A DNA stretch of 64,000 bases, taken from positions 3,844,154-3,908,153 of the forward strand of contig NZ_CP012601.1 in assembly GCF_001278755.1 (NCBI RefSeq), written 5' to 3'. This DNA is from Bacillus sp. FJAT-22090. Its GTDB lineage: Bacteria > Bacillota > Bacilli > Bacillales_A > Planococcaceae. Position numbers and translations under genes: made by a program. Positions 32,503-41,422 of this stretch are shown piece after piece. The first letter of the stretch is position 1, and every line of letters begins with the position of its first letter. Under the pieces are notes generated by a model that worked only from the letters and a program-made list of their open reading frames with translations, was not told the origin of the DNA and made no database searches.

Positions 32503-33336
32503 GTGACTTCTAAAAAACAATTGTTCGTGTGGGTATTCCCATTTTTAGTGATCATCTTATTGTTTTTCATCGTGCCACTTCTATATATGGTTATTTCTAG
32601 CTTTAGTAATAGTGATGGATTTACGTTGAATCAATATGAAACAGTACTTACTAATAGTTATATTTTGCAAGGGTTTAAAAATAGTATTACGCTGTCAGCT
32701 GTTTCTGCTTTAATTGCGTTAGTTGTAACGTTATTTGCTGTGTATGCTATTATGCGTTTTTCTGAGCCAGTTCGAGAGAAAGTATTAATTATTTCTAATT
32801 TAACGTCAAATTTCTCGGGTATTCCTTTATCATTTGCGTTTATTGTATTGCTTGGCAACAGTGGTTTGTTCACATTATTATTTGAAAAATGGGGAATTGA
32901 CGAGCTTTCCTCTTTTTCCTTATATAGCTGGAGTGGTTTGTTGCTTATCTATGTTTACTTTCAATTACCACTTTCGCTTATGCTGTTGTATCCGATTTAC
33001 TATGTAATTCAACAACAATGGAAGGATGCTGCGGCATTACTAGGAGCATCAACATTTCAATTTTGGTCCAAAATAGGAATTCCTATTATGCTTCCTGGTA
33101 TTGTTGGGACGTTTAGTGTGTTGTTTGCGAATGCAATGGGGGCCTATGCTTCGGCGTATGCACTGACAGGAAGTAACTACAATTTAGTCGCGATACGAAT
33201 TGGAGCATTGTTGTCAGGTGATATATTCGCACAACCAGAGCTTGCAAGTGCGATTGCAGTTTTGCTTGGCGTGACAATGATTACTGCAATGTTGTTAAGT
33301 GAGTGGAGTATTAAGAAAACTAGGAGGAATTTATAG
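32503..33336 (+). CDS. ABC transporter permease 1
   Basis: About 277 residues with six membrane helices. The EAA-like loop DAAALLGASTFQFWSKIGIPIMLPGI (about residues 175-200) identifies a binding-protein-dependent inner-membrane component of the PotB/FbpB type. The GTG at 32503 has GGAAGGAG at proper spacing and is preferred to the GTG at 32494. Pairs with the following permease. Confidence 0.9.
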   Translation: MTSKKQLFVWVFPFLVIILLFFIVPLLYMVISSFSNSDGFTLNQYETVLTNSYILQGFKNSITLSAVSALIALVVTLFAVYAIMRFSEPVREKVLIISNLTSNFSGIPLSFAFIVLLGNSGLFTLLFEKWGIDELSSFSLYSWSGLLLIYVYFQLPLSLMLLYPIYYVIQQQWKDAAALLGASTFQFWSKIGIPIMLPGIVGTFSVLFANAMGAYASAYALTGSNYNLVAIRIGALLSGDIFAQPELASAIAVLLGVTMITAMLLSEWSIKKTRRNL

Positions 33337-34121
33337 TGAGAAAAAGAGGATTTGCTGATCTATTTTTTATCTTCCTGATTTTATATTTATTCATCCCAAT
33401 CTTAGCAACAACACTTTATGCCTTTGCAACTAATTGGAATAGGACAGTGTTACCAGAAGGATTAACGTTTAAATGGTTAGCTACTTTGTTTCAGGATGCG
33501 AGTTTCATTGAAGCTGTTGGACGATCTGTATTACTATCTGGAGGAGCAGTTATCATCGCTTTATTGTTAATAGTACCTGCCATTTTTGTCATCGTTCTTT
33601 ATTTTCCAAAGTATGAGAAATGGATTCAAGTGGCGGTTGTACTGGTATATGCATTTCCAGGGGTAATTTTAGCTGTTGGTTTAATTCGGGCATATTCTGG
33701 AATTGGAGTGTCAATGGTATTAGTTGTTTTGGGTACTTATGTAGTTAGTATTTTACCTTACATTTATCAGGGAACACGTAATAGTCTGCGAAACGTGAAT
33801 GCTCGGCAGTTAATAGATGCTGCCGAATTACTGGGCGCATCAAAGGTGCAGGCATTTACGAAGATTTTATTGCCAGCTGTTTATCCAGGGCTGTTTGCAG
33901 GGGCGTTATTATCATTTTCCATTCTGTTCGGAGAATTTGTTTTGATTAACCTAGTAGTTGGTTCGCGTTTTGAAACGGTTCAAATTTATCTAATGAAAAA
34001 ATTAAGTACCAGTGGGCACATCGCAAGTGCGGTTGTATTTGTTTACTTAGTGTTGATGGGCGTATTAACTTTTATCATCTCCGTCCTAACTAAACGATCG
34101 AAAGGTGTTGCGAATACATGA
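33336..34121 (+). CDS. ABC transporter permease 2
   Basis: 261-residue membrane protein, six helices, EAA loop DAAELLGASKVQAFTKILLPAVYPGL. The GTG start overlaps the last base of the preceding TAG stop and has AGGAGG. Its own stop overlaps the ATG of the ATPase gene. PotC-like second half of the importer channel. Confidence 0.91.
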   Translation: MRKRGFADLFFIFLILYLFIPILATTLYAFATNWNRTVLPEGLTFKWLATLFQDASFIEAVGRSVLLSGGAVIIALLLIVPAIFVIVLYFPKYEKWIQVAVVLVYAFPGVILAVGLIRAYSGIGVSMVLVVLGTYVVSILPYIYQGTRNSLRNVNARQLIDAAELLGASKVQAFTKILLPAVYPGLFAGALLSFSILFGEFVLINLVVGSRFETVQIYLMKKLSTSGHIASAVVFVYLVLMGVLTFIISVLTKRSKGVANT

Positions 34122-35122
34122 GTTATGTAGTAATTGAGGGTCTTCATAAAGAGTATAGCACGAATACGGTATTGTCTAGTATTGATATGACCATTGAAAA
34201 AGGTGAGTTTGTAACGCTACTAGGTCCAAGTGGTTGTGGGAAAAGCACCATTTTACGAATTATTGCTGGGCTAACAGAAGTAACAGCTGGAGCGGTAAAA
34301 ATTGAGGGGAAAGTAATGAATAATATCCAACCGAAAAACCGGGAAGTAGGAATGGTTTTTCAATCTTATGCATTATTTCCAAATATGACAGTGAAAGAGA
34401 ACGTTGCATTCGGGCTAAAAATGAAAAAAATGGATGCGAAAGAGATTGAACGACAAGTGGAGGAAATACTTGCTATTGTCGATTTGTCCGATAAAGTAAG
34501 TGCCTATCCGCATCAATTATCTGGTGGTCAGCAGCAGCGTGTTGCACTTGCGCGAGCACTCATTGTCCGTCCAAAGGTTTTATTGTTAGATGAACCTTTA
34601 AGTGCTTTAGATGCGCAGATTCGTAAAAAGTTGCAAGCTGACCTGCGTTCTATTCAATTGAAGCTCGGCATTACGATGATTTTAGTAACACATGACCAAG
34701 AGGAGGCAATGGCAGTTTCTGATAAGATTTTCGTAATGAATAAAGGAGCAATTGCTCAAAGAGGTACGCCTACTGAAATTTATACGAAGCCAGAAAGTGA
34801 ATTTATCGCCAATTTTATTGGAAATTATAATGTATTTACACGTAAAGAGCTAGAGCAAATAATAGGCGAGAAATTACCTGGTGATGCTTTGAAGTTTGCC
34901 GTTCGTCCTGAAGCCATCCATTTCGATGCAGCTCCTGGAGATCTAAAAATTATTGGAATTGCGAAAGAATCGGTTATGAGCGGAAACGTTATTCATACGC
35001 TTTTTCAAGCAGGTGAACGAACATTTTCTTTGGAGCAGCTTCATCAACGAGGGTATGCAATAGAGCTAGGAAAGGCGTATGAATGCTATATCGCTCGGGA
35101 AGATGTGATTGAGTTAATATGA
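34118..35122 (+). CDS. ABC transporter ATP-binding protein (PotA/FbpC type)
   Basis: 334 residues: full nucleotide-binding domain with Walker A GPSGCGKST (about 36-44), Q-loop VFQSYALFPNMTV, signature LSGGQQQRVALARAL, Walker B LLLDEPLSALD and switch His in VTHDQEEA, then a C-terminal TOBE-like domain (residues about 240-334). Overlaps both neighbours by four bases. Powers the import of the operon's substrate. Confidence 0.95.
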   Translation: MSYVVIEGLHKEYSTNTVLSSIDMTIEKGEFVTLLGPSGCGKSTILRIIAGLTEVTAGAVKIEGKVMNNIQPKNREVGMVFQSYALFPNMTVKENVAFGLKMKKMDAKEIERQVEEILAIVDLSDKVSAYPHQLSGGQQQRVALARALIVRPKVLLLDEPLSALDAQIRKKLQADLRSIQLKLGITMILVTHDQEEAMAVSDKIFVMNKGAIAQRGTPTEIYTKPESEFIANFIGNYNVFTRKELEQIIGEKLPGDALKFAVRPEAIHFDAAPGDLKIIGIAKESVMSGNVIHTLFQAGERTFSLEQLHQRGYAIELGKAYECYIAREDVIELI

Positions 35123-35904
35123 CACACTCGAAACTTGAACGATTTGAACATATATTAAGTAGGCTAGAATTTGATGGGAAGATTGTAGTCTCTGCTATTG
35201 CGGAAGAGTTAAATGTTGCTCCGGAAACCATTCGAAGAGACTTTGATGAATTAGAGCAGCAGCATCTTTTGACAAGAGTTCATGGTGGTGCAGTCAAGTT
35301 TATTAATTTACGAAAAGAACCAGAGTTTTTACGGAAGATGGACATGCATAGAGAAGCGAAACGTGAAATTGCAAAAGTTGCAGCTATGAGAATAAGCGAT
35401 GGCGATACAATAGCGGTGGATGTGGGTACAACAACGGTTCATATAGCAGATTTCTTAGCAGAGGTGAACAATGTGACGGTTGTCACGAATTCCATTGCAG
35501 CAGCTGAAAGGTTTAATTTAGCAATCGAGGAAAAACGAATGACAGGAAAAGTGATTCTGCTAGGAGGAACTACCAATCCTGCACAGTCTTCTGTTAGTGG
35601 TTCGATGACATTAGAGTGGTTAAGTAAAATGAACTTGGATAAAGCATTTTTATCGTGTGGTGGAGTAGATGCAGGAATTGTTTATGATTACGACTTAGAC
35701 GAATCACTCGTATCTGCAAGGATGGTGGAAAATAGTTATAGCTGTATATTGTTAGCTGATCATTCCAAAATGAATCAAAAATCCTTTTATAAGATTTGTG
35801 GGTTAAATGAGTTGTCAGAAGTTATTTCAAATGAGCGATATCCAGTAGATTGGCATGGATACGATGGTACGTGGACGATGGTAGATGGAGGTATGTATAA
35901 ATGA
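35119..35904 (+). CDS. DeoR-family regulator
   Basis: 261 residues. N-terminal DeoR winged helix (RFEHILSRLEFDGKIVVSAI AEELNVAPETIRRDFDELEQQ..LTRVHGGA) and the sugar-phosphate-binding C-terminal domain (DGDTIAVDVGTTTVHIADFL, VVTNSIAAAERF, FLSCGGVD, LLADHSKMNQKSF). Such regulators usually sense a phosphorylated metabolite, which suits an organophosphate pathway. It is encoded within the operon, which suggests feedback control of the whole unit. The binding site was not identified. Confidence 0.93.
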   Translation: MTHSKLERFEHILSRLEFDGKIVVSAIAEELNVAPETIRRDFDELEQQHLLTRVHGGAVKFINLRKEPEFLRKMDMHREAKREIAKVAAMRISDGDTIAVDVGTTTVHIADFLAEVNNVTVVTNSIAAAERFNLAIEEKRMTGKVILLGGTTNPAQSSVSGSMTLEWLSKMNLDKAFLSCGGVDAGIVYDYDLDESLVSARMVENSYSCILLADHSKMNQKSFYKICGLNELSEVISNERYPVDWHGYDGTWTMVDGGMYK

Positions 35905-36905
35905 AAATAGATTATCACGTGCATTTGGAGGAAGGCCCTTACTCATTTCGTTGGTTAGAGCGAACTTCCGAAGCGATTGCCTCATTTGATTTACCAGATG
36001 GGTTAGAAAAAGGTACGAAAGATTTTGTGACTTGGCAAGTAAATTCATGGAAAAATAGATTGGATAAAGGATGTTATTCGGAAGAGTGGTTGGATCTTTA
36101 TTTGAAACGTGCGAAGCAACTTGGATTGAAGGAAGTCGGAATAGTCGATCATTTATATCGTTTTCGTGAAACAAGAGATTATTTTGAGAAAAACATGTTG
36201 TTGGATCCTGCGAATGATGTAGGAAAAGTACAGAGATACTGGTTGGACCGAGTGATGACCGAGAATATGGATGACTTTATAAACGCCATTTTGTCTGCGA
36301 AAGAGAAATGGAGCCGCGAAGGTGTCGATTTGAAATTGGGAATCGAAGCCGATTATTTTGCTGGGTGTGAAGAAGAGTTAGTTGAGTTACTTAGTGAGCA
36401 CCCGTGGGATTATGTGATTGGCTCCGTTCATTTTGTAGATGGCTGGGGATTTGATAATCCGCAAACAGTAGAAGTTTTTGAAACGATGGATTTGAAAGCA
36501 TTGTATAACCGATTTTTTCAAACGGTCGAGAAAGCGATTCGCTCGGAAATATTTGATTTTGTCGCGCATTTAGACAACTTGAAAGTGTTCAATTTTCGAG
36601 TCGATGATGAAAAGTTTAATAATGAGTGGTATGCGCGAATTGCAGATGCCCTTATGGAAACAGGAACTGCAACAGAAGTGAATGCAGGACTGTATTATCG
36701 ATATCCCGTGAAAGAAATGTGTCCTAGCCCTGCTTTTGTCCAGATTCTAGTGAAGCGCGGTGTATCGTTTACAGTTTCTTCCGATTCCCATTATCCAGAT
36801 GATTTAGGGAAGCATACTAGTGAGAATATAGGTATGCTGAAGGAACTCGGTGTTGAGAACTTGGTTGGATTTGATGGTAGGGTGCGGAAGTATAATCGGT
36901 TGTAA
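35901..36905 (+). CDS. PHP-domain phosphoesterase (HisJ-like)
   Basis: 334-residue PHP-domain protein. Metal motifs in order: DYHVHLEEG (residues 3-11), EVGIVDHLYRF, LGIEADYFAG, YVIGSVHFVDGWGFD, FVAHLDNLKVF and VSSDSHYPDDLGK, all typical of histidinol-phosphatase-like PHP enzymes. It probably dephosphorylates the product made by the upstream phosphatase-superfamily enzyme or the imported compound itself. A role in histidine synthesis is unlikely because no his genes adjoin. Last gene of the operon. Confidence 0.9.
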   Translation: MKIDYHVHLEEGPYSFRWLERTSEAIASFDLPDGLEKGTKDFVTWQVNSWKNRLDKGCYSEEWLDLYLKRAKQLGLKEVGIVDHLYRFRETRDYFEKNMLLDPANDVGKVQRYWLDRVMTENMDDFINAILSAKEKWSREGVDLKLGIEADYFAGCEEELVELLSEHPWDYVIGSVHFVDGWGFDNPQTVEVFETMDLKALYNRFFQTVEKAIRSEIFDFVAHLDNLKVFNFRVDDEKFNNEWYARIADALMETGTATEVNAGLYYRYPVKEMCPSPAFVQILVKRGVSFTVSSDSHYPDDLGKHTSENIGMLKELGVENLVGFDGRVRKYNRL

Positions 36906-36931
36906 AAGTAATTGCCTTTATTGTGAGAAAT

Positions 36932-37033
36932 GGTCGGAATTCTGCGGAATTTGGTCTCGGTTCTAAGTTGGTTAGTCTCGGCTTCGGGAAGGTTAGTCTC
37001 GGTTATAATGGAATTGGTCTCGAAGTGCCACTT
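36932..37033 (+). repeat. 21-bp tandem array A (GGTCTCGG core)
   Basis: Units at 36932, 36953, 36974, 36995 and 37016 with cores GGTCGGAA, GGTCTCGG, AGTCTCGG, AGTCTCGG and the end-unit GGTCTCGAAGTGCC. Follows the PHP gene with no intervening terminator. First of three arrays separated by a conserved 85-base spacer. Confidence 0.88.
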
Positions 37034-37117
37034 GGTAACATTTATTGGATAAAAATTACATCGCCTGTGTTATATATGAGCTGTATCAACTGGAGATAAC
37101 TTTATATTATGAGAAAT

Positions 37118-37199
37118 GGTTGCTGTTATGCGGGAAATGGTCTCGGTTCTAAGCTGGTTAGTCTCGGTTATAAAGAAATTAGTCTCGAAGTGCCACTTT
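37118..37199 (+). repeat. 21-bp tandem array B
   Basis: Units at 37118 (GGTTGCTG), 37139 (GGTCTCGG), 37160 (AGTCTCGG) and 37181 (AGTCTCGAAGTGCC). The preceding spacer 37034-37117 and the following one 37200-37283 are homologous (both contain TTGGATAAAAATTACAT and ATATATGAGCTGT), showing a duplication of array plus spacer. Confidence 0.88.
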
Positions 37200-37283
37200 G
37201 GTACATTAATTGGATAAAAATTACATAACCTATTTCTATATATGAGCTGTTTCAACTGTAGATTACTTGATATTATGATAAAT

Positions 37284-37390
37284 GGTCTCGATTCCAGTTG
37301 AGTTGGTCTCGGAATAAGCTTAATTAGTCTCGGTTAACAATTAATTGGTCTCGCTTAGTAACCGATTAGTCTCGAAGTGCCATTAATTGT
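37284..37390 (+). repeat. 21-bp tandem array C
   Basis: Units at 37284, 37305, 37326, 37347 and 37368, each beginning GGTCTCG or AGTCTCG; the last is again CGAAGTGCCA. Confidence 0.88.
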
Positions 37391-37397
37391 AAATAAA

Positions 37398-37429
37398 AAC
37401 ACGCCCCTTTCAAAAAGAAGAGGCGTGTT
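37398..37429 (-). terminator. Terminator of acyltransferase gene
   Basis: AACACGCC / GGCGTGTT stem; on the minus strand it is followed by TTTTATTTAC. Confidence 0.8.
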
Positions 37430-37432
37430 GAC

Positions 37433-38479
37433 TTAGATTTCGATTGGTTTCTTCGCTCGGATATCGCCGAGGAAAAATTTGCCGTAGGGAATCATTTTTT
37501 GAATGACGATGGAAATTAAAATTGGTATGACTAGTCCCAGTGTAGTGAATCCGATTATTCCATATTGGAAATAGTCATTCAAAATAATATCCGTTAATAT
37601 ATGCAAATACATAATTGATATCGAGTGTTTTTCAATATTGGCTAGCCAATTTAAAGGTACTATTTTTGTGAGTCTTTGGAAAAGACCAAGAATCACAATA
37701 ATAAAAGCTATGGGAATCACTAAGTCTAATACTAGGTGATCATATCTTAAAAACTTCATACTTAAATGGTAGTCAATAAAACCAACTCTGTCCGCAAAGA
37801 CTGCGCCAATTGCCACAACGCCTGCCCCCATGAGCCAAGGGAGTGTGATGTTCATCCAGACAGATTTTGCATAATAGCCAAGGGCGAAGTAAACAATAGC
37901 CATTAACACAACATCCAAATTCCAAAGCATTGGAATCGTTTGAGAAGCTTCGTCAGGTGCTCCGCTAATAACACGCATTGCGAAGATACTTTCAAAATGT
38001 GCTACAAGGTAACATGTTGCTAGCAAAATTATTTGTTTTACACGGCTTAAATGTTTTGTCATCCAAATGAATAGCAAATAAGTGAAAAATAAAGTAGTTA
38101 CAAACCAGAAAACGCCATAAGCTCCACGAGCGAATCGCCCTCCTATAACTAATGTCGATAAATCTTGCAAATACCAAGACAAATCGAAGTTTCCTAACGA
38201 TAGCTCCATTCCATATCGAATTCCAGTAATAATCATTAGGAAGAATAAATAAGGGACCATCAATTGTAAAAATCTCTTTTTAACCGTTTTATTGGAGCTT
38301 TCATCTTCTGAGATTTCTTTAAAAAACAGTCCGCTTAATAAGAAAAATGCTGGCATGTGGAACCAGTATATATATTTTGCAAGTGGGAAATCTAATTCTC
38401 CAGGATAATGACCGATCACAACTAAAATCATTAAAAACCCTTTTGTCACATCTACCCATGTTAATCTCTTTTTAGACAT
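37433..38479 (-). CDS. Membrane acyltransferase-3 family protein
   Basis: 348-residue protein with about ten hydrophobic helices, starting RLTWVDVTKGFLMILVVIGH and containing WFHMPAFFLLSGLFFKE, the hallmarks of the acyltransferase-3 (OatA/NodX-like) fold; His in VVIGHYP is the likely catalytic residue. It would transfer acetyl or other acyl groups to a cell-surface sugar. No fused SGNH domain is present, but a separate SGNH hydrolase gene lies divergently 110 bases away, which may complete the system. Acceptor unknown. Confidence 0.88.
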   Translation of the reverse strand: MSKKRLTWVDVTKGFLMILVVIGHYPGELDFPLAKYIYWFHMPAFFLLSGLFFKEISEDESSNKTVKKRFLQLMVPYLFFLMIITGIRYGMELSLGNFDLSWYLQDLSTLVIGGRFARGAYGVFWFVTTLFFTYLLFIWMTKHLSRVKQIILLATCYLVAHFESIFAMRVISGAPDEASQTIPMLWNLDVVLMAIVYFALGYYAKSVWMNITLPWLMGAGVVAIGAVFADRVGFIDYHLSMKFLRYDHLVLDLVIPIAFIIVILGLFQRLTKIVPLNWLANIEKHSISIMYLHILTDIILNDYFQYGIIGFTTLGLVIPILISIVIQKMIPYGKFFLGDIRAKKPIEI

Positions 38480-38589
38480 ATTACATCCTCCAAGCTTTGA
38501 TCTCCATGTTTATTTATCCATTATAAGGTGAATATAAACGTATATTGTGTTTCAATTATATTACAATAACGTAGAAAGGAGACTGTAAA

Positions 38590-39207
38590 ATGTTGGATGT
38601 TGTATGTTTTGGGGATAGTATCACCGCTAGAAAAGAAGGATATCCTTCCCCTATATTGACTCACAAACTAACTTCTAAGCTCAAAAACTATCGATTCATC
38701 AACGCTGGTATATCCGGAAATACGACTGCTCAAGCAATGGAACGATTTGAAAAAGATGTACTTGCTAAAAAGCCTGACATAGTGACCATATTGTTTGGTG
38801 CCAATGACTCTTCCTTACATAAGTTTGTGGAGCTTGATACATTTAAGCAAAATATAAAAGAATTCACAAAGAGAATTGGACCAGAAAAAACGATTTTAAT
38901 TACCCCTGCACCAGTAGATGAAGCTCTTCAACCAAATCGATCCAATGAACGATTAAAGCAATATGCTCAAGCCGTAAAGGAAGTAGCAGCAGAAACAGGG
39001 AGTCATACGATAGATTTTTTTTCTGTACTTTATTCAAAACCGAACTACAAAGAGCTATTAATAGGGGAAAAGAATGACGGTCTTCATTTTGGTAAAGCAG
39101 GATATGAGATCTTATCAGATTTGATTGTTCAGAAGCTAGAGGAGATGAATGAAAGTAATCAATCGCCTGGATTTTTGCGGAGACTGTTTCGAAAATTGTT
39201 CAATTAA
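38590..39207 (+). CDS. SGNH/GDSL-type esterase
   Basis: 205-residue cytosolic hydrolase. Block I DVVCFGDSIT holds the Ser nucleophile, block II Gly in NAGISGNT, block III Asn in LFGANDSS and block V DGLHFGKAGY with the Asp-His pair. No signal peptide. Relatives are lysophospholipases, acyl-carbohydrate esterases and isoamyl-acetate esterases. It is divergent from the membrane acyltransferase. The start follows AAAGGAG. Confidence 0.9.
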   Translation: MLDVVCFGDSITARKEGYPSPILTHKLTSKLKNYRFINAGISGNTTAQAMERFEKDVLAKKPDIVTILFGANDSSLHKFVELDTFKQNIKEFTKRIGPEKTILITPAPVDEALQPNRSNERLKQYAQAVKEVAAETGSHTIDFFSVLYSKPNYKELLIGEKNDGLHFGKAGYEILSDLIVQKLEEMNESNQSPGFLRRLFRKLFN

Positions 39208-39293
39208 TAAGATGCTACCCTCTTTACAGTTTGTATTTTTTCAATAGGTATTGGAAAAGATAGGACTGAGTATGTGAAAAAGGAGTGGAAGGC

Positions 39294-39704
39294 ATGTTAC
39301 AGTTACAGACGGATCTAGAAGGTAAGAAGGCGTATTTTGGTGATTTGAAGAGTCGCATTCAAAGTCTCGGTTATTCAATCGGTGGAAATTGGGACTACCA
39401 TAAAGGAAGCTTCGACAATGTTTTACATCGAGATGGTGGAGAGACGATTTATTTGCGACTACCTTTTGAGGTTTTAGAGGGTGATCTTGATCACCATGAA
39501 GCGTATATCCGTTTTCAAACGCCATATGTTATTAAACATGTGGTAAATATGGGATTGGATACAGACCAGAATTCCTTGCTGACGTCCTCGGGTTTTGATC
39601 AATTTCAAGATCCGGTAGACAAAGATGGTCACATTGAGAATAAAAACAGGTGGGCACACGCTGGTGAGCAGGCTGTACAACAAGTAGTTCAATATTTAAA
39701 TTAA
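39294..39704 (+). CDS. YugN-like family protein
   Basis: 136-residue soluble protein resembling B. subtilis YugN: LGYSIGGNWDYHKGSFDNVL, LRLPFEVLEGDLD, IRFQTPYVIKHV and DQFQDPVDKDGHIENKNRWA. Function is unknown in the family. The ATG at 39294 is spaced nine bases from GGAG; the GTG at 39285 is less likely. Monocistronic. Confidence 0.82.
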   Translation: MLQLQTDLEGKKAYFGDLKSRIQSLGYSIGGNWDYHKGSFDNVLHRDGGETIYLRLPFEVLEGDLDHHEAYIRFQTPYVIKHVVNMGLDTDQNSLLTSSGFDQFQDPVDKDGHIENKNRWAHAGEQAVQQVVQYLN

Positions 39705-39847
39705 ATAATATAGACCATTTCGCTATTTAGTGAAATGGTCTTTTTAATTCCAACAATTCACCTAAAGGAGTGCATACTTACATTCCGGCGCATATTTCTT
39801 TATAATAGAAGTCAAATAGTTATGTACTGGAAAGGACAGCGGCCGAA

Positions 39848-40300
39848 ATGATGTTTGAACGGATAATTAATTCGGAGCAAGAAACAGAGGAACTTGCAAA
39901 GCAGCTTGCTGCTCTCTTAAAACCATCAGATGTGCTCACGTTAGAGGGAGATTTAGGAGCAGGCAAAACGACCTTTACAAAAAGTGTTGCCAAAGGACTT
40001 GGCATTACACGGAATGTGAATAGTCCAACGTTTACAATATTGAAGCAATACGAGGGTCGACTACCTTTGAATCATTTGGATGTTTATCGATTGGCAGATA
40101 GTGATGAGGACTTAGGTTGGGACGAGTTGTTTTACGGAGATGCGGTAAGTATTATCGAGTGGGCCCATTTAATAGAAGCTGATTTGCCGCCAGAGCGTTT
40201 GGCTATTGAGATACTACGCCTGGAAGATGAACAGCGAAAGTTTGCGTTTACTCCGTTTGGAAAACGTTATGAACAATTATGCGAGGAGCTTTTTGAATGA
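39848..40300 (+). CDS. tsaE: tRNA t6A ATPase TsaE
   Basis: 150-residue P-loop ATPase. Walker A GDLGAGKTT at about residues 36-44, then NSPTFTILKQY, NHLDVYRL and the DELFYGDAVSIIEWA segment typical of TsaE/YdiB. Works with TsaB and TsaD to install the threonylcarbamoyl group on adenosine 37 of ANN-decoding tRNAs. First of four overlapping genes in the same order as B. subtilis ydiB-C-D-E. Either ATG of the doublet at 39848/39851 may start it. Confidence 0.96.
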   Translation: MMFERIINSEQETEELAKQLAALLKPSDVLTLEGDLGAGKTTFTKSVAKGLGITRNVNSPTFTILKQYEGRLPLNHLDVYRLADSDEDLGWDELFYGDAVSIIEWAHLIEADLPPERLAIEILRLEDEQRKFAFTPFGKRYEQLCEELFE

Positions 40301-40983
40301 TTTGGTTAGGAATAGATACATCACATACGCCGCTTGCGGTTGCTGTAGTAAAGGACGATCAAGTGCTTGCAGAGTATAAGTCGTCCCTTAAAATTACGCA
40401 CTCAATCGGAACGATGCCAGCAATTGAAGAGTTATTGAAAAAGGCAGATATTAAACCGAATGAAATAGATGCAATTGCTGTTGCGAATGGTCCAGGTTCT
40501 TATACAGGTGTGCGTATCGGAGTAACGATTGGAAAGACTCTTGCGTGGACACTGAATATCCCGATTGTTTCGATATCGAGTTTACAAGTGTTAGCAGGCA
40601 ATGTTCCGTTCTTTTCAGGGGTCGTTTGTTCCATTATGGATGCAAGACGCGGTAATGTGTTTACAGGAATTTATATGAATGAAGAAGTAGTGAATGAAGC
40701 GCATATGTCTCTAACAGAGCTACTTCAAACATTGGATGAAATGGGGCAACCGGTTTTATTTGTCGGAATGGATGTTTCGATTCATTGGGAACAAATTAAA
40801 GAGGTACTTGGAGACAAAGTGCAACGGGTGAATGCAGCGTTTAATCTGCCGAGTGCAGCTGTTTTAATTGAACTAGCTAAAAAGCAAGAAGCATCTGATG
40901 TGCATACGACTGTACCAGAGTATTTACGTGTAACAGAAGCTGAAGCTAATTGGATGAAAGAGCAGAAGAAAAATGGAAATTAA
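40297..40983 (+). CDS. tsaB: tRNA t6A protein TsaB
   Basis: 228-residue ASKHA-fold protein: GIDTSHTPLAVAVV at the start, IAVANGPGSYTGVRIGVTIGKTLA in the middle and IMDARRGNVFTGIY. It lacks the metal-binding HxxxH motif of TsaD, as expected of the scaffolding paralogue that dimerises with TsaD. Overlaps tsaE by four bases and rimI by eleven. Confidence 0.96.
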   Translation: MIWLGIDTSHTPLAVAVVKDDQVLAEYKSSLKITHSIGTMPAIEELLKKADIKPNEIDAIAVANGPGSYTGVRIGVTIGKTLAWTLNIPIVSISSLQVLAGNVPFFSGVVCSIMDARRGNVFTGIYMNEEVVNEAHMSLTELLQTLDEMGQPVLFVGMDVSIHWEQIKEVLGDKVQRVNAAFNLPSAAVLIELAKKQEASDVHTTVPEYLRVTEAEANWMKEQKKNGN

Positions 40984-41422
40984 TTATCGAAGAATGACTA
41001 TAGAGGATATCGATCAAGTCTTACGTATAGAGCAAGAAGCCTTCACACTTCCTTGGACAAGAGAAGCGTTTGAACATGAAATGACGACAAACTTGTACTC
41101 CTATTATATTTTGGCAGAGACAGAAGAAAAAGAAATCGTTGGCTATTGCGGAATGTGGATTGTAATGGATGAAAGTCATATTACAAATGTAGCGGTAACT
41201 GAAAAGATGAGAGGTCTGAAAATTGGAGAGGGCCTCATGCGCGAAGCCATTCGAGTTGTGCTCGAGCAGGAAGTTGTTCTTATGACATTGGAAGTACGTG
41301 TATCAAATGATGTTGCCAAAAAATTATATTACAAATTAGGTTTCCAAGACGGCGGAATACGAAAAAATTATTATACAGATACTCAAGAGGATGCTCTTGT
41401 GATGTGGGTGGAATTTAAATGA
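40973..41422 (+). CDS. rimI: Ribosomal-protein S18 alanine N-acetyltransferase RimI
   Basis: 149-residue GNAT acetyltransferase: [22 protein letters not shown], then the acetyl-CoA loop [15 protein letters not shown] and [20 protein letters not shown]. RimI homologues acetylate the N-terminus of ribosomal protein S18; the conserved position between tsaB and tsaD supports the name. Overlaps tsaD by four bases. Confidence 0.94.
   Translation: MEINYRRMTIEDIDQVLRIEQEAFTLPWTREAFEHEMTTNLYSYYILAETEEKEIVGYCGMWIVMDESHITNVAVTEKMRGLKIGEGLMREAIRVVLEQEVVLMTLEVRVSNDVAKKLYYKLGFQDGGIRKNYYTDTQEDALVMWVEFK

Noticed and set aside
29333-37390. 21-bp arrays as CRISPR arrays
   Set aside because: Only about ten variable bases separate cores, units are 21 bases in total, and no cas genes are present.
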